Source: Chitinophaga pinensis
Lineage (GTDB): Bacteria > Bacteroidota > Bacteroidia > Chitinophagales > Chitinophagaceae
DNA: 64,000 nt
Reading direction: 5' to 3'
Assembly: GCA_945862385.1 (NCBI GenBank)
Contig: CAMAXV010000001.1
Coordinates: 248,001 to 312,000, forward strand
Shown here: positions 36,330 to 43,683 of the stretch, one piece after another
Layout of the letters: the number at the start of each line of letters is the position of its first letter
Position numbering within the stretch: the first letter of the stretch is position 1
The notes under the pieces: model-generated
Database searches by the model: none
The model's input: only the letters and a program-made list of their open reading frames with translations
Told to the model about the DNA's origin: nothing
Position numbers and translations under genes: made by a program

Positions 36330-36515
36330 ATGGACAATTTAATTCTAAAGGACGGAGACTTCTGTTGTGTAATTACCGGAACACACAAGGGAAAATCAGG
36401 TTATGTTCACGACATCCATACAAGCAAAACTGGTCAGGTTACCATAACCGTTTTACAAGAGAATGGGGTTAGGTTCAAGACCTTAGCTAAGAATGTAATT
36501 GTTAAAAATCAATAA
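36330..36515 (+). CDS. Small KOW-motif protein
   Basis: 61-residue protein with a KOW-like core: KDGDFCCVITGTHKGKSGYVHDI followed by a beta-rich tail ending LAKNVIVKN. KOW motifs occur in ribosomal protein L24 and NusG and bind RNA; this small protein is too short to be either. Whether it is a regulator or a stand-alone RNA-binding protein is unknown. It sits 54 bases upstream of the HigBA pair on the same strand. Confidence 0.6.
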   Translation: MDNLILKDGDFCCVITGTHKGKSGYVHDIHTSKTGQVTITVLQENGVRFKTLAKNVIVKNQ

Positions 36516-36569
36516 AAAGTTACCAAATTGGGAACTTTTATCTATTTTTAGATAATTATTCTGTAATAG

Positions 36570-36863
36570 ATGAGGGTAATTGTGAAAAAGAGATTGAGGG
36601 ATTTTTGGGAAAAGTATACCGATTCGCAAGAACAGCTTAAGGCATGGTATAAGGAGGTTTCATCTTCTGATTGGAAGACACCGCATGATATCAAAACCGA
36701 CTATCCTACTGCAAATATTTTAAAATCCGGCAGAGTGGTATTTAATATTTGTGGTAACAAGTACAGGTTAATTGTTCAGATCAATTACCTAAGACAGTGG
36801 ATGTTCATAAGATATATTGGCAATCACAAAGACTATGATTTAATTGATGCAGAAACGGTATAA
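36570..36863 (+). CDS. higB: HigB-family type II toxin (mRNA interferase)
   Basis: 97-residue RelE/HigB-fold protein. The family pattern is clear: WYKEVSSSDWKTPHDIK, then NILKSGRVVFNICGNKYRLIVQINY and the end FIRYIGNHKDYDLIDAETV, matching HigB toxins that cut mRNA at the ribosome. Followed after two bases by its antitoxin gene, in the toxin-first order typical of HigBA. Likely autoregulated by the antitoxin; no operator was identified by eye. Confidence 0.88.
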   Translation: MRVIVKKRLRDFWEKYTDSQEQLKAWYKEVSSSDWKTPHDIKTDYPTANILKSGRVVFNICGNKYRLIVQINYLRQWMFIRYIGNHKDYDLIDAETV

Positions 36864-36865
36864 TT

Positions 36866-37222
36866 ATGAAAATGAAATTAATCAAAACAGATCAAGAATA
36901 TAATATAGCATTGAAAAGGTTAGAAAAGATTTTTGATGCACCATCAAACACCCCCCTTGGTGATGAAGCCGAGTTACTGGCATTACTTGTTGAGAAATAT
37001 GAGGAAGAACATTATCCAATTGGTCCGCCAGATCCAATTGAAGCAATAAAATTCAGAATGGAACAACTCGGTTATAAACAAAAAGATTTGGCAGAGGTTA
37101 TTGGATTGAAAAGCAGGGTAAGTGAGGTGTTGAACAGAAAAAGAAAACTCACCCTTGAAATGATCAGAAAGCTTCATCAATTACTGGGAATACCTGCAGA
37201 AGTTCTTGTTAAGGAGTACTAA
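36866..37222 (+). CDS. higA: HigA-family antitoxin
   Basis: 118 residues. An acidic N-terminal part (about 1-55) of the type that neutralises HigB is followed by an HTH_3 DNA-binding domain (about 60-112), with FRMEQLGYKQKDLAEVIGLKSRVSEVLNRKR as the helix-turn-helix. Pairs with the toxin gene upstream. It overlaps nothing; the next gene starts 22 bases later on the same strand. Confidence 0.88.
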   Translation: MKMKLIKTDQEYNIALKRLEKIFDAPSNTPLGDEAELLALLVEKYEEEHYPIGPPDPIEAIKFRMEQLGYKQKDLAEVIGLKSRVSEVLNRKRKLTLEMIRKLHQLLGIPAEVLVKEY

Positions 37223-37244
37223 TATCAGCTTTAAAATTTATTCG

Positions 37245-37703
37245 ATGAAAAAAGTTCAATTCACAATATCAATTTCTGCACCGGTTGACAAAGTGTGTGA
37301 TACCATGTTGGGAATCACTGATAAATCCACTTATGAGCAATGGACAGCCCTGTTCAACCCAACGTCTACTTATGAAGGCAGTTGGGAAAAAGGTCAAAAG
37401 ATGCTGTTTGTGGGGGTGGATGAAAACGGAGAAAAGGGCGGAATGGTTTCAAGGATTGCCGATTATGTTCCCAACCAGTTTGTTTCCATTCAGCATTACG
37501 GACTCGTAAAAGGGAGTGAGGAAATTACAACTGGTCCGGAAGTTGAAAAATGGGCCAATGGATTGGAAAATTACACCTTTGAAGAAAGCAATGGAGTAAC
37601 AACCGTTACAATTGACCTCGATACTGCAGATGAGTTCGAGGATTACATGAATGAGGCTTATCCCAAAGCACTTCAAAAACTGAAAGAGCTTTGTGAGCAA
37701 TGA
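37245..37703 (+). CDS. SRPBCC-domain (START-like) protein
   Basis: 152-residue protein of the SRPBCC/Bet v1-like fold: begins MKKVQFTISISAPVDKVCDTML, has a beta sheet core with YEQWTALFNPTSTYEGSW, and closes with a long helix (EDYMNEAYPKALQKLKELC). Such proteins bind hydrophobic ligands; function unknown here. I start at ATG 37245; the upstream in-frame codons overlap the antitoxin gene and do not match the family. It may be read with the HigBA genes. Confidence 0.82.
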   Translation: MKKVQFTISISAPVDKVCDTMLGITDKSTYEQWTALFNPTSTYEGSWEKGQKMLFVGVDENGEKGGMVSRIADYVPNQFVSIQHYGLVKGSEEITTGPEVEKWANGLENYTFEESNGVTTVTIDLDTADEFEDYMNEAYPKALQKLKELCEQ

Positions 37704-37760
37704 TCAGTATCAGCTCACAAAGCTCCTGCTTATTTAAATTATACCATTACATAACAAGGG

Positions 37761-38624
37761 TTAAACATCACAAATCATCACGCCCTGTTTAAGTGCAGCC
37801 ATCTTATCTGGCCAGGTGGGAATGAATTCCTGGGCCACAAAGCCTTTGTAACCTGTCGCTACAATGGCTTTCATGATGGCTGGATAATTCAACTCCTGTG
37901 TTTCATTGATTTCATTCCTGCCTGGAACACCGCCAGTATGGTAATGGGCATAAAATAGGTGATTCTTGCGGATGGTGCTGATGACGTCTCCTTCATCAAT
38001 CTGCATGTGGTAGATATCGTATAACAGTTTGAAGTTTTCAGAACCCACGCGCTTGCACAACTCTACACCCCACTTGCTGTTATCGCACTGATAATCCTTG
38101 TGGTTCACCTTCGAATTCAACAGCTCCATCACCAGCGTAACACCATGTTTTTCTGCGATGCCGGTGAGTTGTTTTAATCCGTCTGTACAGTTTTTCAATC
38201 CGGTTTCATCATCCTTACCCCTTTTGTTGCCCGAGAAACAAATCAGGTTTTTGTAACCCGCTTTTGCCACCAATGGAATCATCTCTGTATAGTTCTGGAT
38301 CAGCTTTGCATGAAATTGCGTTTCGTTGAAACCATCGACCAGACTGATTTCCGAACCATTGCACATGGAAGAATAGAGGCCATATTTTTTCAGTGTCTCC
38401 CAGTCTTTTGGTCCCACCAGATCAATCCCGGTAATGCCGATATCCTTAGCCCCCTGGCAGAATTCTTCCATGGGGATGGTGCTGTAACACCAGCGGCAAA
38501 CAGCGTGGTTGATATTTCCTTTTAATGCAGTAGTACCTGAGGTCTCAGTGGAGAAGGAAGAAAGTGCAGAAGCAGACATGGAACCAAGCATGAGATTTTT
38601 AATGGCAACGCGGCGTGAGTTCAT
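37761..38624 (-). CDS. TIM-barrel hydroxypyruvate isomerase-like protein, exported (Tat-like)
   Basis: Sugar phosphate isomerase/epimerase superfamily (AP endonuclease 2 fold). The N-terminus SRRVAIKNLMLGSMSASALSS looks like a twin-arginine signal, so it acts in the periplasm. Metal-site segments MELLNSK, YDIYHMQ, YAHYHTGG and AQEFIP match Hyi-type enzymes. 287 residues. Reads away from the MFS gene on the other side of a 210-base gap. Likely isomerises or epimerises a keto-sugar; substrate unknown. Confidence 0.88.
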   Translation of the reverse strand: MNSRRVAIKNLMLGSMSASALSSFSTETSGTTALKGNINHAVCRWCYSTIPMEEFCQGAKDIGITGIDLVGPKDWETLKKYGLYSSMCNGSEISLVDGFNETQFHAKLIQNYTEMIPLVAKAGYKNLICFSGNKRGKDDETGLKNCTDGLKQLTGIAEKHGVTLVMELLNSKVNHKDYQCDNSKWGVELCKRVGSENFKLLYDIYHMQIDEGDVISTIRKNHLFYAHYHTGGVPGRNEINETQELNYPAIMKAIVATGYKGFVAQEFIPTWPDKMAALKQGVMICDV

Positions 38625-38691
38625 GAGTCAGTTGAATTAAGGGTCAAAGAATAACCCAATGTACATATTTTTCAGCTCTTCAGAACAAGCT

Positions 38692-38717
38692 ATTCTCTCA
38701 ACTGAATTCTCTCAACT
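38692..38717 (+). repeat. Direct 12-bp repeat upstream of the MFS gene
   Basis: ATTCTCTCAACT occurs at 38692-38703 and again at 38706-38717, 14 bp apart, in the divergent gap between the isomerase and MFS genes. It could be a regulator binding site. Confidence 0.35.
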
Positions 38718-38834
38718 CATTTTTCATTCAAGTTTGTCCGGCTATTAAAAGTTTTGGCGATAAGGCGAACTTTATTTAGCTTTCAAATCCAATTTTCGGC
38801 TTTGCCATAAACCCTTAACCAAACTAATTGAATT

Positions 38835-40043
38835 ATGAATCAGACGATCAATGCCAACCGCCTGTTCTGGGCGAGCTGTTTTGCGCTCATCACCACTGCA
38901 TTTTCCTTCAGTATCCGTGCAGGTATCCTGACACAACTGGGAACAGAGTTAAACCTTGACACCGTTCAGCTGGGTACCATCAACTCCATGTGGTTCCTTG
39001 GCTTCCCCATTTCCATGATCCTGGGTGGTGTGTTTTATGCACAGCTCGGTCCTAAGTTGATCATGCAGGTGGCTTTCGTGGCACACGCCATCGGTATCCT
39101 GACCACCATCTATGCCAGCAGCTACAACGTATTGCTGGTTTCAACGCTGCTGATTGGTATCGGTAACGGTTGTACTGAAGCAGCTTGTAATCCCATGATT
39201 GCTGATTCTTACAGCGGCAACGAATTCCACAGCAAGCTGAACCGCTTCCACATGTGGTTCCCGGGTGGAATCGTTCTCGGATCGTTGATTTCCAAATTCA
39301 TGACCGATGCCAGCCTCCCCTGGCAGGCGCAGATTTGGGTAATTTTGATACCAACTGTTATTTATGCCATTATGTTCTTCGGACAGGCATTTCCTCAGCC
39401 GAAAGCTGAAGCAAGCTCAGCCCTTGCCAACTTCAAGGCGATGCTGAACCCATTATATCTCTTCATGGCAGCCTGTATGGCCCTCACTGCTATTTCCGAG
39501 TTTGGTCCCCAGCAATGGGTTGGCCCCATCCTCGCCAAAGCCGGTGCAAGCCCTATGCTGATACTTGCCTTGGTAACTGGTTTGATGGCTGTTGGACGTT
39601 ATTTTGCCGGACCGTTAGTTGAAAAGCTGAACACTGCCGGTGTATTGCTCGGTTCTGCGATATTCGGACTTGCAGGTATATACATGCTCAGCACAATGAG
39701 TGGAAGTATGCTTTATGTTGCTGCCATTTTCTACGCACTAGGTATCTGTTATTTCTGGCCGAATATGCTTGGTTATGTTGGTCAGCACCTGCCACAGACT
39801 GGCGCCCTGGGTCTTTCTATCCTTGGTGGTATAGGCATGTTCTCCTCTTCCATGTTTCAACCTATTATTGGTGGATGGATTCAGGATAATAAAGTGGTTG
39901 CTGAAGCAAGCGGACTGGCAGGTGATGCAGCAGACCTCGCAGCAGGTCAGGCTACGCTCTCCAATATGCTGATATTTCCCGGCATCCTGATTGTAGCTTT
40001 TGCTGCATTGTATTTCTTCGGAAAGAAGAAGCAGGCAGCCTAA
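38835..40043 (+). CDS. MFS transporter, sugar/nucleoside permease type
   Basis: 402-residue inner-membrane protein with twelve hydrophobic segments. The N-terminal part (WFLGFPISMILGGVFYAQLG, GIGNGCTEAACNPMIADSYSG) resembles the NupG/FucP-like group of proton-coupled sugar permeases, and KLNRFHMWFPGGIVLG is typical. It follows its own terminator and leads into the Gfo/Idh gene, so I infer uptake of the sugar released or oxidised by the locus enzymes. Substrate cannot be read from sequence. Confidence 0.88.
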   Translation: MNQTINANRLFWASCFALITTAFSFSIRAGILTQLGTELNLDTVQLGTINSMWFLGFPISMILGGVFYAQLGPKLIMQVAFVAHAIGILTTIYASSYNVLLVSTLLIGIGNGCTEAACNPMIADSYSGNEFHSKLNRFHMWFPGGIVLGSLISKFMTDASLPWQAQIWVILIPTVIYAIMFFGQAFPQPKAEASSALANFKAMLNPLYLFMAACMALTAISEFGPQQWVGPILAKAGASPMLILALVTGLMAVGRYFAGPLVEKLNTAGVLLGSAIFGLAGIYMLSTMSGSMLYVAAIFYALGICYFWPNMLGYVGQHLPQTGALGLSILGGIGMFSSSMFQPIIGGWIQDNKVVAEASGLAGDAADLAAGQATLSNMLIFPGILIVAFAALYFFGKKKQAA

Positions 40044-40067
40044 TATAGCAAATGATAAAATTTTAAG

Positions 40068-40095
40068 AGAGGGGGCATTTGTCCCCTCTTTTTTT
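40068..40095 (+). terminator. Terminator after the MFS gene
   Basis: AGAGGGG (40068-40074) pairs with CCCCTCT (40083-40089) across an 8-base loop, followed by a T-run. It separates the MFS gene from the Gfo/Idh gene. Confidence 0.8.
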
Positions 40096-40141
40096 GTACT
40101 TTTAAAACCATATTTTCACACAACCTTTTTAATCTCCAGCA

Positions 40142-41308
40142 ATGAACAGAAAATTAAGAATGGGCATGGTGGGTGGAGGCAAGGATGCCTTTATCGGTGC
40201 CATACACCGTCATGCAGCAGGAATAGACGGACTCATAGAACTGGTTTGTGGTGCACTGAGCATCAATCCGGATATCGCAAAGGATTCAGGAAAGTCGCTT
40301 TTTCTCCCCGAAAGCCGCACCTATCTCACGTTTGATGAGATGATCACCAAAGAAAGCCAGCTCCCGGCAGACGAGCGGATGGATTTTGTAACCATCGTTA
40401 CACCCAACTTCGCCCATTTCGCGCCTGCCAAAATGGCCATGGAGCATGGATTTGATGTGGTAATTGAAAAACCCATTGCTTTTACGCTTGATGAAGCCAA
40501 AGAACTCAAAAAGATTCAGGAAGCTACCGGAAGGGTACTTTGCCTGACACATACCTATTCCGGCTATCCCCTCGTAAAACAGGCAAAGCAAATGATTGCT
40601 GCCGGCAAAATCGGTAAGATCAGGAAAGTATGGGTGGAATATCCTCAGGGATGGCTCAGCAAACTCTCAGAGCGCGAAGGCAATGCACAGGCAGCCTGGA
40701 GAACAGACCCCAAGCGCAGCGGCAAAAGCGGTTGCATGGGCGATATCGGAACACATTGCGCTCACTTGGCAGAATACATCAGTGGACTGAAAATATCCCA
40801 TATCTGTGCGGATCTGAATGTGATGGTGGAAGGCAGGATGCTTGATGATGACGGTAACGTATTGTTGAAATTTGAAAACGGAGCAGCAGGTGTGCTCATG
40901 GCATCTCAGGTTGCTGCCGGTGAAGAAAACGGCATCAAGATAAGGGTATACGGAGAGCACGGCGGACTTGAATGGGCTCAGCACGAACCCAACACCATGT
41001 TGGTGAAGTGGCTCGACCAGCCCACACAGATTTACAGGGCTGGTGGCAATTATGGCGACAGGCTATCCAGTTTTGCTACGCATAACTCCCGTACTCCTGG
41101 TGGACACCCCGAAGGATACCTGGAGGCATTTGCCAATATTTACCGCAATTTTGCCCTTACCGTTGGTTGCATCAAAGACGGAACCACACCTACACCGGAA
41201 ATGCTCGATTTCCCCGGCGTGGAAGACGGTATCCGCGGTATGGCATTCATAGACAACGTGGTATTGTCTGCACAGTCTGAACAAAAGTGGACACCCCACA
41301 CCATCTAA
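40142..41308 (+). CDS. Gfo/Idh/MocA-family oxidoreductase
   Basis: NAD(P)-dependent sugar dehydrogenase or reductase. Rossmann loop GMVGGGKDAFIG at residues 8-19, catalytic-type E109-K110-P111 in VVIEKPIAF, and the closing GDIGTHCAHLAEY, where the His/Asp pair in such enzymes acts on the substrate. 388 residues. No signal peptide, so cytosolic. In known ThuAB-like systems a Gfo/Idh partner converts 3-keto sugars; that role is plausible. Followed 11 bases later by a TIM-barrel isomerase. Confidence 0.92.
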   Translation: MNRKLRMGMVGGGKDAFIGAIHRHAAGIDGLIELVCGALSINPDIAKDSGKSLFLPESRTYLTFDEMITKESQLPADERMDFVTIVTPNFAHFAPAKMAMEHGFDVVIEKPIAFTLDEAKELKKIQEATGRVLCLTHTYSGYPLVKQAKQMIAAGKIGKIRKVWVEYPQGWLSKLSEREGNAQAAWRTDPKRSGKSGCMGDIGTHCAHLAEYISGLKISHICADLNVMVEGRMLDDDGNVLLKFENGAAGVLMASQVAAGEENGIKIRVYGEHGGLEWAQHEPNTMLVKWLDQPTQIYRAGGNYGDRLSSFATHNSRTPGGHPEGYLEAFANIYRNFALTVGCIKDGTTPTPEMLDFPGVEDGIRGMAFIDNVVLSAQSEQKWTPHTI

Positions 41309-41319
41309 AAAAAACGAAC

Positions 41320-42372
41320 ATGAAAACAATAAAAGGTCCCGGTATTTTTCTGGCCCAGTTCATGGGAGATACCCATCCTTTCAACGATCTCTCTGCCATA
41401 TGCAAATGGGCAGCAGGACTCGGTTTCGTTGGTGTACAGCTTCCCACCTGGGATCCAAGGTGCATTGACCTGCAAAAAGCTGCTGAAAGCAAAACCTATG
41501 CCGATGAGTTAAAAGGCATTGTGGAAGAAGCCGGTTTGCAGATAACTGAGTTATCGACCCACCTGCAGGGACAGCTCGTAGCTGTTCATCCCGCCTATGA
41601 TGCGCAATTCGACGGATTTGCGCCAGCTAGTGTACATGGCAACAGCAAAGCCAGGACAGCATGGGCCGTGCAGCAGCTGAAATATGCGGCAAAGGCATCA
41701 GCCAACCTCGGACTCAATGCCCATGCTACCTTCAGTGGGGCTTTGCTTTGGCATACTGTTTATCCCTGGCCCCAAAGGCCGGCCGGACTCGTGGACACCG
41801 GATTTACAGAGCTTGCCAACAGGTGGCTCCCCATCCTCAACACCTTCGATGAGCATGGAGTAGACCTTTGTTACGAGATACATCCAGGAGAGGATTTACA
41901 CGACGGTATTTCCTACGAGATGTTCCTCGAGAAAACTGGCAACCATAAAAGAGCCTGTCTCCTTTATGATCCCAGTCATTTTGTACTCCAGTGCCTCGAT
42001 TACCTCAGTTATATCGACCATTACCACGAGCGCATCAAAATGTTCCATGTGAAAGATGCCGAATTCAATCCCAGCGGCAAGCAGGGTGTTTACGGCGGCT
42101 ATCAGAACTGGGTACAGCGTGCCGGACGTTTCCGTTCGCTTGGAGACGGACAGGTAGATTTTTCCGCCATCTTCAGCAAACTCACCGGTTATGATTATGC
42201 CGGATGGGCGGTGATGGAATGGGAATGCGCACTGAAACATCCTGAAGAAGGTGCTAAGGAAGGCGCTGTTTTCATCAAGGATAAAATCATCCGGGTAACA
42301 GAAAAAGCCTTTGATGATTTTGCCGGAACTGGCAGCGACGAGGCATTTAACCGCAGCATTCTGGGAATTTAA
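41320..42372 (+). CDS. TIM-barrel sugar isomerase/epimerase (IolE/IolI-like), cytosolic
   Basis: Xylose isomerase-like barrel. No signal peptide, unlike the two other barrels nearby. Metal-ligand segments: ELSTHLQGQL, CYEIHPGEDLHDG, YDPSHFVLQ, MFHVKDAEF and VMEWECAL, a complete set of acidic and His ligands. 350 residues from ATG 41320 (the frame could extend to 41287, but that overlaps the upstream gene). Probably works on the product of the Gfo/Idh enzyme. Substrate unknown. Confidence 0.88.
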   Translation: MKTIKGPGIFLAQFMGDTHPFNDLSAICKWAAGLGFVGVQLPTWDPRCIDLQKAAESKTYADELKGIVEEAGLQITELSTHLQGQLVAVHPAYDAQFDGFAPASVHGNSKARTAWAVQQLKYAAKASANLGLNAHATFSGALLWHTVYPWPQRPAGLVDTGFTELANRWLPILNTFDEHGVDLCYEIHPGEDLHDGISYEMFLEKTGNHKRACLLYDPSHFVLQCLDYLSYIDHYHERIKMFHVKDAEFNPSGKQGVYGGYQNWVQRAGRFRSLGDGQVDFSAIFSKLTGYDYAGWAVMEWECALKHPEEGAKEGAVFIKDKIIRVTEKAFDDFAGTGSDEAFNRSILGI

Positions 42373-42407
42373 TCATCTAACAGTTTAATCAAAACAACAC
42401 ATACGCA

Positions 42408-42836
42408 ATGAAAAAAGCAATTTTGACCATGGTGATCGCTGCAGGGCTTTACGCCTGCGGTGGTGGAGAAAGCACAGAAACAACTACACAGCCCATCAGC
42501 AACGCCACTACAGAGGAAACAGCACCTGCTGCCACAACTGAAGCCGCTGCTCCGGCAACAGCTGAAGCTGCAGCACCCAAGAAAGACGGACAGGCACTGA
42601 TCAACGGATCCGACTGCCGCACTTGTCATAAAGACGACAGCAAACTTATTGGTCCAGCTTACCAGGATGTAGCCAAGAAGTATGAAAACAATGCTGCCAA
42701 TGTGAAAATGCTCACTGAAAAAATCATCAATGGCGGACAAGGTAACTGGGGAGAGATTCCCATGGCCGGTCATCCCAACCTGAGCCAGGATGACGCTGCA
42801 GCCATGGTGGATTATATCCTTTCAATGAAAAAATAA
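42408..42836 (+). CDS. Cytochrome c lipoprotein
   Basis: Lipobox Cys17 (GLYACGGGE), then an Ala/Thr/Glu-rich linker (about 20-60) and a class I cytochrome c domain with C70-x2-C73-H74 (DCRTCHKDD). The axial Met lies in IPMAGH. A likely electron acceptor for the GMC dehydrogenases, held at a membrane in the periplasm. It is closely related to the cytochrome domain inside the large fusion protein at 43684. Followed 6 bases later by the DUF1080 gene. Confidence 0.92.
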   Translation: MKKAILTMVIAAGLYACGGGESTETTTQPISNATTEETAPAATTEAAAPATAEAAAPKKDGQALINGSDCRTCHKDDSKLIGPAYQDVAKKYENNAANVKMLTEKIINGGQGNWGEIPMAGHPNLSQDDAAAMVDYILSMKK

Positions 42837-42842
42837 CATACA

Positions 42843-43577
42843 ATGAGAACCCTTACAACGATTGCCTGCCTTTTTGGCTTTACCATGCTTACTGCCTTTA
42901 AAAACATTAACGATTCTGACAAACCAGGCAAGCCTGCACCTTCAAAACAGGTGAAGAAAGGCTGGACCAAATTGTTTGATGGCAAAACCCTCAAGGGTTG
43001 GCACATTTACAGGGGCGAGGGAACCGGAGAATCCTGGCAGATAGAAGATGGTGCGCTTGTTTTCAATACAGTTACCAAGGCCGGTGTAAAAACCGGAGGT
43101 GACCTCACCACCGACCTGGAATATGAGAACTACCATTTTAGCGTGGAGTGGAAGATTTCAGAAGGGGGCAATAGCGGTATCATCTTCGGCGTCAAAGAAG
43201 ATTCCAGCTTCAAGAAATCATACCTCACCGGTATGGAAATGCAGGTACTCGACAACGACCGCCATGCAGATGCCAAAATTATCAAGCACCGCGCCGGTGA
43301 TTTGTACGACCTGATTTCCTGCAACGAGGAAACGGTTAAAGCCGTTGGTGAATGGAATAAAGCAGAAATCATCTACAACAAAGGAGAACTGAAATTATTT
43401 CTGAATGGAAAGAATGTAGTGACCTCCATTGTAGGAGATGATAACTGGAACAAAATGGTTGCCGGAAGCAAATTCAAGGGCAATGCTGGTTTTGGCAAAT
43501 ACCCCAAGGGCAGGATTTCCCTGCAGGACCATGGCAACAAGGTCTGGTTCCGGGACATTAAAATAAGGGAACTCTGA
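42843..43577 (+). CDS. DUF1080 (3-keto-disaccharide hydrolase family) protein, exported
   Basis: Signal peptide at the start (MRTLTTIACLFGFTMLTAF), then one DUF1080 domain (about residues 40-240) of the concanavalin-like fold, with WTKLFDGKTLKGWHIYRGEG, FSVEWKISEGGNSGIIFGV, GMEMQVLDNDRHADAK and a closing ISLQDHGNKVWFRDIKIREL. Family members of this type act on 3-keto glycosides by elimination/hydration. It is next to the cytochrome c gene and upstream of the ThuA fusion, the best hint that the locus handles 3-keto sugars. Confidence 0.93.
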   Translation: MRTLTTIACLFGFTMLTAFKNINDSDKPGKPAPSKQVKKGWTKLFDGKTLKGWHIYRGEGTGESWQIEDGALVFNTVTKAGVKTGGDLTTDLEYENYHFSVEWKISEGGNSGIIFGVKEDSSFKKSYLTGMEMQVLDNDRHADAKIIKHRAGDLYDLISCNEETVKAVGEWNKAEIIYNKGELKLFLNGKNVVTSIVGDDNWNKMVAGSKFKGNAGFGKYPKGRISLQDHGNKVWFRDIKIREL

Positions 43578-43596
43578 TATTAAGGAATAAAAAAAC

Positions 43597-43626
43597 CGAA
43601 AACGCCGCGCTTATGCGGCGTTTTTT
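43597..43626 (+). terminator. Terminator after the DUF1080 gene
   Basis: AACGCCGC (43601-43608) pairs with GCGGCGTT (43615-43622), extended by flanking A/T, followed by a T-run. Confidence 0.8.
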
Positions 43627-43683
43627 CAGTTTTAAGGGAATAAATATATAAGCGTGAAACAAGCAACAAAAACTAAAATCAAC

